A stretch of 39,413 bases of DNA from an uncultured Eggerthellaceae bacterium. Lineage in GTDB: Bacteria; Actinomycetota; Coriobacteriia; Coriobacteriales; Eggerthellaceae. This document shows, one piece after another, positions 1 to 10,659 of this stretch. The stretch spans positions 1 to 39,413 of the forward strand of contig CANOBU010000009.1 of NCBI GenBank assembly GCA_947564425.1, read 5' to 3'. The notes below the pieces were generated by a model. It was not told where the DNA came from, ran no database searches, and saw nothing but the letters and a program-made list of their open reading frames with translations. A program made the position numbers and the translations under genes. Every line of letters starts with the position of its first letter. Within the stretch, counting starts at the first letter, position 1.

Positions 1-1
1 C

Positions 2-1063
<1,062 letters not shown>

Positions 1064-1106
1064 GCGGCCCTCCCGGTTGCACGGCCCCGGCTTGCGGCCC
1101 ATAGGA

Positions 1107-1112
1107 TACACT
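1107..1112 (+). promoter_or_regulatory. Candidate -10 box (TACACT) for a leaderless transcript
   Basis: TACACT ends six bases before the ATG at 1119, and no Shine-Dalgarno sequence lies in front of that ATG. Transcription starting about seven bases after the box would begin at or next to the start codon. The -35 region is not convincing. Confidence 0.35.
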
Positions 1113-1118
1113 GTTGCC

Positions 1119-1985
1119 ATGCAGAAGCGGACCCGCGAAATAGCAGCGCTGGTGCTCCTGGCCGTTTTGGGGGCCGGTGCCATGCTGGCCATGGGCTGGT
1201 ATATCCTGGCCGGCCACGGCTGGAACGTGACGGCTTCGAACATCGACGACTCCATCGGTCAGATGGACGGCTACACGGTGCTGCTGCTGGAGGGCACGCG
1301 CCAACCCGAGGCGGTGGAGGCCAAGCGCCTGGCGCGGGAGGCCGCCGAGGCCGCATCCTCTTCCGGGGCGGCCCCGTCCTCTGCGGCGGCAGGGGAGGGG
1401 GCGGCCCCATCGGATGCTGCGGCCCCGCCCGATGCCGTCGCCGATGCAGCCGCCGCCCCGGAGCCCTCGGCAGCTGCGGGGGGAGGGGAATCCGGCGGCG
1501 TCGCGGAGCCCCCATCGGATGATGCAGCGGATGGGGACGCCCTCGACATCGAGGTGGATGGCGAGGGCTTCAGCATCGATGCCCTGGGCGAGAGCTACCG
1601 CGACAAGGGCGCCGAGGTATACCGCATCGATGTTGCGGGTCGCAACCTGTATGCGGAGCCCCTGGTGGTATCGCGCGGGGAGCGCCGCGTGGGCGTATTC
1701 GCCCTGGACTATCCGGCCCGTCCGGCTGCCGTGATGACGGCGCAGAAGCTTTTGGCCCGCCAGGAAGCGGATCTGAAGGTGGTCATAACGAACGACCCCA
1801 CCCTCGAGGATGCGCGCCTGCCCGGCATAGACATCATCATCTGCGACATCGCGGACGAGGAGCCCCTGAAAGGCTATTACCGCAACAGCGCCTATTGCGT
1901 CGACACCCCCTATGAAGGCGAGGTCGAGGCCATCATCATCTCGCCGAGCGGGGTGGTTTCCAGCAAGACCATCGGCCCCTCCTAG
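1119..1985 (+). CDS. Unknown membrane-anchored protein with an Ala/Pro/Ser-rich linker
   Basis: I do not recognise this 288-residue protein. Residues about 7-31 form one hydrophobic helix (ALVLLAVLGAGAMLAMGWYI), probably a signal anchor. A stretch with D-x-Y-T-V-L-L-L-E-G follows, then a low-complexity Ala/Pro/Ser/Glu/Gly linker at about 70-140, then a compact C-terminal domain of about 145 residues with alternating beta and alpha character (RVGVFALDY, DLKVVITNDP, GIDIIICDIADE). That alternation resembles the outer strands of a metallophosphatase or CapA-like fold, but I see none of the His/Asp/Asn metal ligands, so no function is assigned. ATG 1119 was chosen because it begins the hydrophobic helix. 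The gene sits between uvrA and uvrC. Confidence 0.75.
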   Translation: MQKRTREIAALVLLAVLGAGAMLAMGWYILAGHGWNVTASNIDDSIGQMDGYTVLLLEGTRQPEAVEAKRLAREAAEAASSSGAAPSSAAAGEGAAPSDAAAPPDAVADAAAAPEPSAAAGGGESGGVAEPPSDDAADGDALDIEVDGEGFSIDALGESYRDKGAEVYRIDVAGRNLYAEPLVVSRGERRVGVFALDYPARPAAVMTAQKLLARQEADLKVVITNDPTLEDARLPGIDIIICDIADEEPLKGYYRNSAYCVDTPYEGEVEAIIISPSGVVSSKTIGPS

Positions 1986-2007
1986 GGGTGCAAAGGGAGG
2001 AGCGCCC

Positions 2008-3984
2008 ATGGCGCAGTCCGACGACAAGCTCGAGCGCATAAAGGAGCAGCTGAACAGCGTGCCGCCGCTGCCCGGCGTGTACCTGTGGAAGGATGCATCC
2101 GGCCGCGTCATCTACGTGGGGAAGGCCAAGCAGCTGCGGGCCCGCATGCGCCAGTACGTGAATTTCCAAGACGACCGGGCGAAGATACCCCTGCTGGTGG
2201 ATGCCATCGATTCCTTCGAATACATCGTCGCCGAGAACGAGCATGAATCGCTGGTGCTCGAGCGGAACCTCATAAACCAGCACGCCCCCTTCTTCAACGT
2301 GGATTTCAAGGACGACAAGTCCTATCCCTTCATAGCGCTGACCATGCAGGATACCTTCCCGGCCATCAAGTACACGCGCGAGAAGCACAACCCCAAGACC
2401 CGCTATTTCGGCCCCTATACCGACAGCCGCGCCGCCCGCACCATGGTGGATGCCGTGCGCCGCGTCGTGCCCATATGCTCGGCTTCCTGCGCCGAGTGGC
2501 GCCGTCTGAAGCGCCAGCTGGACAAGGGGCAGCTGGAGGCGTTCCTCTCGACCCGCGAATCCATGCGGCCCTGCTTCGACTACCATGTGGGGCTGGGTCC
2601 CGGGGTGTGCTGCGGCGCCATCGACGAAGAGGGCTACCGGGCCCACGTGAAGCGCGTGGCCCGCTTCCTGGACGGGCACCATGACGAGTTCGTGGACGAG
2701 ATGGCCGCCGAGATGCAGGCAGCCGCCGACGAGCTCGACTTCGAGAAGGCCGCCCGCATAAAGGGGCGCATCGATGCGGTGGCCGCCCTGGCCGACAAGC
2801 AGCATGCGGTGTCGTCGCGCCATCTGGATGCCGATGTCATCGGCATCTTCCGCGAGGAGACCATCGCCGGCGTGCACGTGTTCATGGTGCGGGAGGGCCG
2901 CATCATGAATTCCAACGAGTTCATCCTGGACAAGGGGTCCAACGTGCCCGACGAGGACCTCGTCCGCGGTTTCCTGCTGCGCTACTACGGCACCACCAGC
3001 TCTATCCCCCGCGAGGTCATACTGGCCTCGGCGCCCGAGGACGCCCCGGTCATGGCGGATTGGCTCACAGAGCGCCTGAACGACCCCCACGGGGCCAAGG
3101 TGCGCTTCACGGTGCCGAAGGCCGGCGAGAAGCACGAGCTGGTGAAGCTGGCCGAGCGGAATGCCCAGCATACCCTACTGCGCTACAAGGTGCGCACCAA
3201 CTACGAGGACCAGCGCATCAACGACGCGCTGCTGCAGCTCGAGAGCGCCCTGGCCATGGACCGGCCGCCCCATCGCATCGAATGCTTCGACATATCCACC
3301 ATCCACGGCAGCTACACGGTGGCCTCGATGGTGGTGTTCACCAACGGCAAGCCCGATAAGAACCAGTACCGGCGCTTCAGGATAAAGACGCCCCTGGACG
3401 AGGCGAACGATTTCCTCAGCATGCAGGAGGTGCTGCGGCGCCGCTACTGCGACGAGCGCATGGCCGACGAGCGCTTCGGCAGCAAGCCCGACCTTATCAT
3501 ATTGGACGGCGGCAAGCCCCAGCTGACGGCGGCCATCCAGATGTTCGACGAGCTGGGCCGCGACGATATCGCCCTTGCGGGCCTGGCCAAACGCGACGAG
3601 GAGCTGTTCGCGCCCTGGCAGGACGACGGACCCGTGGTGCTGCCCGGCGGCTCGGCTTCGCTGTACCTGGTGAAGCAGGTGCGCGACGAGGCGCACCGCT
3701 TCGCCATCACCTTCCACCGGGAGCTGCGCGGCAAGGGAATGACGGCCAGCGTGCTCGACGATGTGGCCGGCCTGGGGCCCGTGCGCCGCAAGGCGCTCAT
3801 GCGCGCCTTCAAGTCGTTCAAGAACCTGAAAGGCGCGTCCCTCGATGACATAAAGGCCGTCAAGGGCATCCCGGCCGAGGTGGCGGAAGAGGTCTACCTG
3901 GTGCTGCGGCAGTATAATGAGCGCATCCAGAAGGGAGGGGGTCCGGCGCCCGCGAGCGCCGAAGCCCCCGGTAAGGAGGGATGA
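2008..3984 (+). CDS. uvrC: Excinuclease ABC subunit C
   Basis: UvrC makes the two incisions flanking a lesion after UvrB has been loaded. The 658-residue protein has the full family layout. An N-terminal GIY-YIG nuclease (PGVYLWKDASGRVIYVGKAK, about residues 18-37) is followed by a UVR domain (AADELDFEKAARIKGRI, about 237-253) that binds UvrB. The RNase H-like nuclease follows, with acidic residues in CFDISTIHGS and LIILDGGKPQL and a His in HRFAITFHRE, and helix-hairpin-helix DNA-binding repeats lie near the C-terminus. ATG 2008 is preceded by AAAGGGAGG at good spacing; longer in-frame starts would run into the upstream gene. The TGA stop overlaps the ATG of rapZ, so the two are translationally coupled. 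Confidence 0.97.
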   Translation: MAQSDDKLERIKEQLNSVPPLPGVYLWKDASGRVIYVGKAKQLRARMRQYVNFQDDRAKIPLLVDAIDSFEYIVAENEHESLVLERNLINQHAPFFNVDFKDDKSYPFIALTMQDTFPAIKYTREKHNPKTRYFGPYTDSRAARTMVDAVRRVVPICSASCAEWRRLKRQLDKGQLEAFLSTRESMRPCFDYHVGLGPGVCCGAIDEEGYRAHVKRVARFLDGHHDEFVDEMAAEMQAAADELDFEKAARIKGRIDAVAALADKQHAVSSRHLDADVIGIFREETIAGVHVFMVREGRIMNSNEFILDKGSNVPDEDLVRGFLLRYYGTTSSIPREVILASAPEDAPVMADWLTERLNDPHGAKVRFTVPKAGEKHELVKLAERNAQHTLLRYKVRTNYEDQRINDALLQLESALAMDRPPHRIECFDISTIHGSYTVASMVVFTNGKPDKNQYRRFRIKTPLDEANDFLSMQEVLRRRYCDERMADERFGSKPDLIILDGGKPQLTAAIQMFDELGRDDIALAGLAKRDEELFAPWQDDGPVVLPGGSASLYLVKQVRDEAHRFAITFHRELRGKGMTASVLDDVAGLGPVRRKALMRAFKSFKNLKGASLDDIKAVKGIPAEVAEEVYLVLRQYNERIQKGGGPAPASAEAPGKEG

Positions 3985-4931
3985 TGCCGTCTTCCGACCA
4001 GTCCATGCCCGAGCTCGTCATACTGAGCGGCATGAGCGGTGCCGGCCGCACCGAGGCCATGCACGTGTTCGAGGACCTCGGCTATTTCTGCGTCGATAAC
4101 CTGCCGCCGGAGCTCATAGGCCGCGTGATGGACCTCGAGGAGGCTGCCGACGGCAAGGCGCGGCGCGTCGCCATCGTATGCGATGCGCGGGCCCGGGGCT
4201 TCTTCTCGGAGATGGGCAGCGTGCTGGAATCCCAGGAGGACCGGGGCATAGAGGTGAGCATCGTGTTCCTCGATGCCGACGACGACCGCCTGATCGCCCG
4301 CTATAAATCGAGCCGCCGCCGCCATCCGCTCTGCGAGGACGGGGCGGGCATCGCCCAGGGCATCAAGCGCGAGCGGCTGCTGCTGCGGGACATGAGGAAC
4401 CGGGCCGACTACGTGGTGGATACCACCAACCTGCTGCCCGCCGAGCTGCGCGCCAAGCTGCGCCACCACTTCACCGAGGGGGAGGAGCGGGCCGGCCTGG
4501 CGGTGACGGTGTACTCCTTCGGTTTCAAGCACGGGGCCCCGGCCGATGCGGACCTCGTCATAGACGTGCGCTTCCTTCCGAACCCCTACTACGATCCCGA
4601 GATGCGCACCATGACCGGTCTGGACCAGAAGGTCCACGATTACGTCATGTACAACGCCGAGACCGAGCGGTTCCTGCAGCGCTGGTACGGCCTGCTCGAC
4701 TGCATCATGCCCGGCTACGTGGCCGAGGGCAAGCAGCACCTGGCCATAGCCGTGGGCTGCACCGGCGGCCAGCACCGCAGCGTGGCCCTGGCCGAGGCGA
4801 CGGGCGACTACCTGCGCAAGAACGGCTACCGGGTGAGCATCGCCCACCGCGACCTGGCCCTGGCCGTGAAGCCCGATGGGCGCCTGGTGAATGCAGACCC
4901 TGCGGCCGATGCAACGGACGGGGTCCGCTGA
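3981..4931 (+). CDS. rapZ: RapZ/YvcJ family nucleotide-binding protein
   Basis: RapZ-family proteins bind nucleotides; in Enterobacteria RapZ is an RNA-binding adaptor for small-RNA decay, and in Gram-positives YvcJ is a GTPase/ATPase of less clear role. The 316-residue protein has the P-loop LSGMSGAGRTEA at about residues 14-25, with Arg in place of the usual Lys as is common in actinobacterial members. The family sequences DLGYFCVDNLPPEL and VDTTNLLPAELRAKL follow. The C-terminal half carries VGCTGGQHRSVALAEA. Its ATG overlaps the uvrC stop, and its own stop overlaps the start of yvcK (TGATG). The rapZ-yvcK-whiA order is conserved across Gram-positives. GGAGGG sits inside the end of uvrC as the ribosome-binding site. 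Confidence 0.95.
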   Translation: MMPSSDQSMPELVILSGMSGAGRTEAMHVFEDLGYFCVDNLPPELIGRVMDLEEAADGKARRVAIVCDARARGFFSEMGSVLESQEDRGIEVSIVFLDADDDRLIARYKSSRRRHPLCEDGAGIAQGIKRERLLLRDMRNRADYVVDTTNLLPAELRAKLRHHFTEGEERAGLAVTVYSFGFKHGAPADADLVIDVRFLPNPYYDPEMRTMTGLDQKVHDYVMYNAETERFLQRWYGLLDCIMPGYVAEGKQHLAIAVGCTGGQHRSVALAEATGDYLRKNGYRVSIAHRDLALAVKPDGRLVNADPAADATDGVR

Positions 4932-5983
4932 TGGATAGCCTGCGCCCGCGGCCCTTCAGCCACGACCCCTCGGCCACAGAGGTGTTCCGGGCCCTGCCCG
5001 AGGTGCATCCCCCCGCCCAGACCCGTCCCCTGCGCGCCGTGGTGATCGGCGGCGGCACGGCGGCCTCCATGGCCATCCGCACGGCGCTCTCGCTGGGGCT
5101 CGAGACCGCGGCCGTGGTGGCCATGGCCGATGACGGCGGCTCCACGGGCATCCTGCGCGACCAGGCGGGCGCCACCGCGCCCGGCGATATACGCAAATGC
5201 CTCACCGCCATGGCGGCCGATCCGGACGACCCGCTGGTGAAGGCGTTCAAGGTGCGGTTCGGCTTCGCCGAGAACCACAGCCTGGGTAACCTGATGCTCT
5301 CGGCCCTCGAGGCCACCAGCGGCAGCTTCCCCGAGGCCATAGCCATCTGCGAGCGGCTGCTCGATGCCCGGGGCCATGTGTATCCCTCCACCTTGGACCG
5401 CGTATCGCTGGTGGCCAAGACCAGCGACGGGCGCACGCTGGAGGGGCAGGCCGTGGCCTCCCATTCCCGCACCTCCCTGCGCAAGGTGGCCCTGCGCGCG
5501 AGCGATGCCGTGCACGGCTACGGGCCCGCCATCGATGCCATCGGCCGGGCCGACCTGGTGCTGCTGGGGCCCGGCTCGCTGTTCACCTCCATCATCCCCA
5601 ACCTGCTGGTGCCCGGCATCGCCGAGGCGCTCGCCCGGTCGTCCTGCCAGGTGGCCTTCATCTGCTCCATAGCCGATGTGCAGGGCGAGACCCGCGGCAT
5701 GGACGCCCTCGACCATTTCCGCGCCCTCGAGGCCCACGGCCTGGAAGGGGCTATCGATTGGGTGCTGCTGCAGGGCTGCCGGCCCGGCGCGGAGGTGCCC
5801 GAGGCCGCCATGGTGCGCTACCTGGTGGCCGATGACGGCCAGATAGCCGCCATCGAGGCGGCGGGGGCCCGGGTGCTGGCCAGGGATTTCACCGGTTCCC
5901 AGAACCCCTCGTGGCACGATCCGGGCCGTTTGCGCGAGGCCTTGCGGGAGGTGATGGCGGCATGTCCTTCAACTCCGATGTGA
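4931..5983 (+). CDS. yvcK: YvcK/CofD-like gluconeogenesis factor
   Basis: This 350-residue protein belongs to the CofD/YvcK family. YvcK proteins bind UDP-sugars and are needed for normal cell shape and growth on gluconeogenic carbon sources, whereas true CofD makes the F420 precursor. The neighbours rapZ and whiA identify it as YvcK. Visible motifs are the glycine-rich VVIGGGTAASMAIR (about residues 37-50), MADDGGSTGILRDQ, PGDIRKCL and LLGPGSLFTSIIPNLL. The first 35 residues before the Rossmann strand are somewhat longer than usual. The ATG overlaps the rapZ stop, and the last 22 bases overlap the beginning of whiA. Confidence 0.93.
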   Translation: MDSLRPRPFSHDPSATEVFRALPEVHPPAQTRPLRAVVIGGGTAASMAIRTALSLGLETAAVVAMADDGGSTGILRDQAGATAPGDIRKCLTAMAADPDDPLVKAFKVRFGFAENHSLGNLMLSALEATSGSFPEAIAICERLLDARGHVYPSTLDRVSLVAKTSDGRTLEGQAVASHSRTSLRKVALRASDAVHGYGPAIDAIGRADLVLLGPGSLFTSIIPNLLVPGIAEALARSSCQVAFICSIADVQGETRGMDALDHFRALEAHGLEGAIDWVLLQGCRPGAEVPEAAMVRYLVADDGQIAAIEAAGARVLARDFTGSQNPSWHDPGRLREALREVMAACPSTPM

Positions 5984-6888
5984 AGGAGGAGCTCGCCCGC
6001 GTGGCGCCCCAGTGCTCCCATTGCGAGCGGGCCCTGCTGGCGGCCCTCATACGCATCGAGGGCACCCTGTTCATCAGCGGCCAGGGCCGCTACCGCCTGG
6101 AGGTGGCCACCGACACCCCCTCGGTGGCGCGCCTGGCCTGGCGCCTGCTGCATGACGGCTACGACCTGCGCACCGAGCTGACCACGCGCCGCTCGGTGCT
6201 GCATAAGACCCCCAACTACCTCATCGACGTGCCGGCCCAGGGGGGGTTGGCCGCGGCCCTGCGCGACATGGGCGTGCTGGGCGAGGAGGGGCTGCGGCTG
6301 GGCGTGGCGCCGGAACTGGTGGCGAAGTCGTGCTGCGAGGCGGCCTATCTGCGCGGCGCCTTCCTGGGAAGCGGGTTCGTGGCCGACCCCCGGGGCGATT
6401 TCCATTTCGAGGTGACCGTGGAATCCGAGGAGATGGCCCGGGACCTCGTGGCCATCATGGAGGGCAAGGGCATACGCGCGCGCTACATCCAGCGCCGCAG
6501 CTCCTATATCGTGTACCTGAAGAGCGGCGAGGCCATCCTGGAGTTCCTGGCCTTCACCGGCGCCCATCAGAACGCCCTGGTGATGGAGAACGCCCGGGTG
6601 GTGAAGAGCGTGCGCAACGAGGTGAACCGCCAGACCAACGCCGAGGTGGCCAACCAGAACAAGGCCGCCGCCGCCTCGGTCGACCAGATATACGCCATGA
6701 GGCGCGTGCTGGAGGCCTACGGGGTGGACCGCCTGCCCCGGGCTCTGCGCGAGGTCATGGAGCTGCGGGCGAAATACCCCGATGCCACCTTGAAGGAGCT
6801 GGGCGAGCACGCCGATCCGCCCCTTTCGAAATCGGCGGTGTACCACCGCATCCGCCGCATCGAGGCGATGGCCCGGGAGCTTCCCTAG
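5962..6888 (+). CDS. whiA: WhiA-type DNA-binding regulator
   Basis: WhiA is a transcription factor: in Streptomyces it works with WhiB to activate sporulation genes, and in Firmicutes it affects cell division and chromosome segregation. The 308-residue protein begins MSFNSDVKEELARV, the usual WhiA N-terminus. It contains a degenerate LAGLIDADG homing-endonuclease-derived fold (CEAAYLRGAFLGSGFVADP) and ends with a helix-turn-helix (LKELGEHADPPLSKSAVYHR). ATG 5962 is chosen because GGGAGGTGA lies at the right distance and the N-terminal motif starts there; it lies within the end of yvcK. whiA closes the overlapping uvrC-rapZ-yvcK-whiA run. Confidence 0.95.
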   Translation: MSFNSDVKEELARVAPQCSHCERALLAALIRIEGTLFISGQGRYRLEVATDTPSVARLAWRLLHDGYDLRTELTTRRSVLHKTPNYLIDVPAQGGLAAALRDMGVLGEEGLRLGVAPELVAKSCCEAAYLRGAFLGSGFVADPRGDFHFEVTVESEEMARDLVAIMEGKGIRARYIQRRSSYIVYLKSGEAILEFLAFTGAHQNALVMENARVVKSVRNEVNRQTNAEVANQNKAAAASVDQIYAMRRVLEAYGVDRLPRALREVMELRAKYPDATLKELGEHADPPLSKSAVYHRIRRIEAMARELP

Positions 6889-6952
6889 GCCGCACCGCCG
6901 CACCGCCCGCCTGCGAATCTTCCCGGCCGGCTGCGCGCAAAACGCTCTGGTG

Positions 6953-6958
6953 TACAAT
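6953..6958 (+). promoter_or_regulatory. Probable -10 box (TACAAT) of the gap promoter
   Basis: TACAAT lies 40 bases upstream of the gap ATG in the first non-coding stretch after whiA. No good -35 hexamer stands at 16-18 bases. Its placement suggests that gap starts a new transcript separate from whiA. Confidence 0.5.
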
Positions 6959-6998
6959 GGGGCAGTGTTTTCGAAACCATCCGGAAAGGGGATGCAGC

Positions 6999-8000
6999 AT
7001 GGCAACAAAGGTAGGAATCAACGGCTTCGGCCGCATCGGCCGCCTCGCATACAGGGCGATGGCGAACGACCCCTCCATCGAGGTCGTGGCCATCAACGAT
7101 CTGGGCGAGGTCCCCGTCATGGCCCATCTGCTGAAGTACGATTCCATCCACGGCCGCGCCTTCGACGAGGTGGTGGCCACCGATAAGTCCATCATCGTCG
7201 ACGGCAACGAGCTCGTTGTCCTGTCCGAGCGCGAGCCGGCCCTGCTTCCCTGGGGCGAGCTCGGCGTGGACGTGGTGGTGGAATCCACCGGCTTCTTCAC
7301 CGACGGCACCAAGGCCCGGGCGCATCTGGACGCCGGCGCCAAGAAGGTGCTCATCTCGGCTCCCGGCAAGAACGTCGACAAGACCATCGTGATGGGCGTG
7401 AACGACGACCAGTACGACCCCGCCGTGGACAACATCGTATCCAACGCCTCCTGCACCACCAACTGCCTGGCGCCCTTCGCCAAGGTGCTGCTGGAGAACT
7501 TCGGCATCAAGCGCGGCTTCATGAACACCATCCACTCCTATACCAACGACCAGCGCATCCTGGACCTGCCGCACAAGGATATGCGCCGCGCCCGCGCCGC
7601 CGCCCTCTCGATGATCCCCACCACCACCGGCGCCGCCCGCGCCGTGGCGCTGGTGCTCCCCGAGCTCGCCGGCAAGCTCGACGGCTTCGCGACCCGCGTT
7701 CCCACCCCGGACGGGTCCATGGTGGACCTCACGGTGGAGCTCGAGAAGGATGCCGACATCGAGGCCATCAACAGCGCCATGAAGGCGGCTTCCGAGGGTT
7801 CCATGAAGGGCATCCTGGCCTATACCGAGGATCCCATCGTGTCCTCCGACATCATCGGCAACCCCGCCAGCTCCATCTTCGACGCGGGCCTGACCATGGT
7901 CCTGGGCGGCGAGGGCAACTTCGTGAAGTGCATCTCGTGGTACGACAACGAGTGGGGCTATTCCAACCGCGTGAAGGACCTCGTGAAGATACTGCTCTAA
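6999..8000 (+). CDS. gap: Glyceraldehyde-3-phosphate dehydrogenase, type I
   Basis: This cytoplasmic glycolytic enzyme oxidises glyceraldehyde 3-phosphate to 1,3-bisphosphoglycerate with reduction of NAD. The 333-residue protein has the N-terminal Rossmann motif GINGFGRIGRLAYR (residues 6-19). Asp34 in AINDL favours NAD over NADP. The catalytic Cys152 is in SNASCTTNCLAPFAKV, and the C-terminal motif is NEWGYSNRV. ATG 6999 starts at the conserved ATKVGINGFGR; GGAAAGGGG upstream is the ribosome-binding site. pgk and tpiA follow on the same strand, so three consecutive lower-glycolysis enzymes are together. A hairpin separates gap from pgk and may lower read-through. Confidence 0.98.
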   Translation: MATKVGINGFGRIGRLAYRAMANDPSIEVVAINDLGEVPVMAHLLKYDSIHGRAFDEVVATDKSIIVDGNELVVLSEREPALLPWGELGVDVVVESTGFFTDGTKARAHLDAGAKKVLISAPGKNVDKTIVMGVNDDQYDPAVDNIVSNASCTTNCLAPFAKVLLENFGIKRGFMNTIHSYTNDQRILDLPHKDMRRARAAALSMIPTTTGAARAVALVLPELAGKLDGFATRVPTPDGSMVDLTVELEKDADIEAINSAMKAASEGSMKGILAYTEDPIVSSDIIGNPASSIFDAGLTMVLGGEGNFVKCISWYDNEWGYSNRVKDLVKILL

Positions 8001-8014
8001 GGAGCCCGACCCCT

Positions 8015-8050
8015 GCAGGCCCAGGCATCAGCTTGGGCCTGTTCTCTCTG
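8015..8050 (+). terminator. Hairpin between gap and pgk (possible attenuator)
   Basis: CAGGCCCA (8016-8023) pairs perfectly with TGGGCCTG (8034-8041), with one more G-T pair at the base and a 10-base loop. TTCTCTCT follows, a weak U-tract. It lies 15 bases after the gap stop and just before the pgk ribosome-binding site, so it could cause partial termination or stabilise the gap mRNA 3' end. Confidence 0.5.
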
Positions 8051-8063
8051 GAAGGAGGCTGCT

Positions 8064-9251
<1,188 letters not shown>

Positions 9252-9285
9252 ACCGCACCCCCGGACCCGGAAGAAAGGAGCCCCC

Positions 9286-10056
9286 ATGGCACGCAAGCCC
9301 ATGATGGCCGGCAATTGGAAGATGAACAACACCATCGGCGAAGCCGTGGTGCTGGCCCAGAACATATCCAACAACTACGACGACCGCTGGGAGGATCAAG
9401 TGGACGTGGCGGTATGCCCGCCCTATGTGGATCTGAAGCCCGTGAAGACCGTCTTCGAGTTCGACCGCGTGCCCTGCGCCGTGGGGGCCCAGAACGTGTT
9501 CTGGGAGCCTTCGGGCGCCTACACGGGCGAGATCTCGGTGCCCATGCTGGCCGAGATCGGCTGCGCCTGGTGCATCGTGGGCCATTCCGAGCGCCGGATA
9601 TATTTCGGCGAGACCAACGAGGATGTGAACAAGAAGGCCCGGGCGCTGCTCGACGGCGGCATCAACCCCATCGTGTGCGTGGGGGAGAGCCTGGCGGTGC
9701 GCGACGAGGGTACGACGATAGAGTTCGTGTGCGCCCAGGTGAGGGCCGCTTTCGCCGGCATCGCCCCCGAGCAGGCCCGCAGGGCCGTGGTGGCCTACGA
9801 GCCCATCTGGGCCATCGGCACCGGCCGCACGGCCACGCCGGAGCAGGCCCAGGAGGTGTGCAGCGCCATCCGCGGGCAGCTGGGCGAGATGTTCGGGGCC
9901 GAGGCCGCTGAGGCCATGCGCGTGCTGTACGGCGGCTCCATGAACGTGGGCAATGCCGCGCTGCTTCTGGCCGAGCCTGACATCGACGGGGGGCTGATAG
10001 GGGGCGCCTCCCTGCAGGCGGATTCCTTCGTGGCGCTGGTGCAGGCCTGCCTCTAG
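9286..10056 (+). CDS. tpiA: Triosephosphate isomerase
   Basis: TpiA interconverts dihydroxyacetone phosphate and glyceraldehyde 3-phosphate. The 256-residue TIM barrel shows the substrate-binding Asn-Lys pair in MAGNWKMN (about 6-13), the catalytic His in VGHSERRIYFGE, the catalytic Glu in AYEPIWAIGTGRTATPEQA with loop 6 directly after it, and the phosphate-binding LYGGSMNVGN. ATG 9286 has GAAAGAAAGGAG upstream. It is the last enzyme of the gap-pgk-tpiA set; secG follows behind its own promoter. Confidence 0.98.
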   Translation: MARKPMMAGNWKMNNTIGEAVVLAQNISNNYDDRWEDQVDVAVCPPYVDLKPVKTVFEFDRVPCAVGAQNVFWEPSGAYTGEISVPMLAEIGCAWCIVGHSERRIYFGETNEDVNKKARALLDGGINPIVCVGESLAVRDEGTTIEFVCAQVRAAFAGIAPEQARRAVVAYEPIWAIGTGRTATPEQAQEVCSAIRGQLGEMFGAEAAEAMRVLYGGSMNVGNAALLLAEPDIDGGLIGGASLQADSFVALVQACL

Positions 10057-10126
10057 GGCTTGCAGCCGAGGGGGGCGGCCGCTGCGCCGGGCCTCTATCG
10101 TCATTATGTGGAAGGCGAAACGGGTA

Positions 10127-10155
10127 TTTCCCTGCAAGGGCAGATTCGCTATAAT
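10127..10155 (+). promoter_or_regulatory. Probable promoter of secG
   Basis: A perfect -10 TATAAT (10150-10155) stands 17 bases after a partial -35, TTTCCC (10127-10132). The start site would be about 35 bases upstream of the secG GTG. Confidence 0.6.
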
Positions 10156-10197
10156 CTGCTATTTGTGAGTTGGGCAAAGCTAACGGGAGTGTGAAAC

Positions 10198-10458
10198 GTG
10201 AGTCCGCTGTTGATAATACTGCTGATCCTCTTGGGCCTGTCCGGGACGGGCCTGATCATCTTCATCCTGCTGCATTCGGGCAAGGGCACGGGCGTGTCCG
10301 ATATGATTCAGAGCTCGTTCTATTCCACCCAGGGCGGCACGAGCATCGTGGAGAAGAACCTCGACCGCATCACCATCGTGCTGGCCATCATCTTCTTCCT
10401 CACCCTGGTGGCGCTCATGTTCGTGTACCCCCAGGGCACCATCAACCCCCAGGGATGA
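10198..10458 (+). CDS. secG: Preprotein translocase subunit SecG
   Basis: SecG is the small accessory membrane subunit of SecYEG that improves protein export. The 86-residue protein has the expected two membrane helices (about 4-23, PLLIILLILLGLSGTGLIIF, and about 57-78, ITIVLAIIFFLTLVALMFVY). The cytoplasmic loop between them is the family-typical LHSGKGTGVSDMIQSSF. GTG 10198 follows GGGAG at nine bases. secG often follows tpiA in Actinobacteria, which supports the call. The tRNA-Leu promoter starts just after its stop. Confidence 0.9.
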   Translation: MSPLLIILLILLGLSGTGLIIFILLHSGKGTGVSDMIQSSFYSTQGGTSIVEKNLDRITIVLAIIFFLTLVALMFVYPQGTINPQG

Positions 10459-10464
10459 TTCCGG

Positions 10465-10493
10465 TTCACAAAAGCGGGGCGTTCGGTTAGAAT
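10465..10493 (+). promoter_or_regulatory. Promoter of tRNA-Leu
   Basis: TTCACA (10465-10470), a 17-base spacer and TAGAAT (10488-10493) make a good sigma-70-type promoter about 21 bases before the mature tRNA. Confidence 0.75.
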
Positions 10494-10514
10494 AACGGAC
10501 GTTGCCTTGCACCT

Positions 10515-10604
10515 GTCGGAGTGGCGGAATTGGCAGACGCGCTAGCTTGAGGTGCTAGTGCCCACACCAAGGGCATGCGGGTTCAAGTCCCGCCTCCGAC
10601 ACCA
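10515..10604 (+). tRNA. tRNA-Leu(GAG), CCA encoded
   Basis: The acceptor stem GTCGGAG pairs with CTCCGAC (10594-10600). The anticodon arm CTAGC/GCTAG holds the loop TTGAGGT, giving anticodon GAG, which reads CUC and CUU. A long class II variable arm follows, as expected for tRNA-Leu, then the T arm with GTTCAAGTC. CCA is encoded at 10602-10604. It has its own promoter upstream and terminator downstream. Confidence 0.97.
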
Positions 10605-10614
10605 TCGAAACCAC

Positions 10615-10641
10615 AGGCCGCCTCCGGGCGGTCTTTCTTTT
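10615..10641 (+). terminator. Intrinsic terminator after tRNA-Leu
   Basis: The 8-bp stem AGGCCGCC/GGCGGTCT with the 4-base loop TCCG is followed by TTCTTTT. It lies 11 bases after the encoded CCA. Confidence 0.9.
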
Positions 10642-10659
10642 GCCGGATGGACCCATTGG

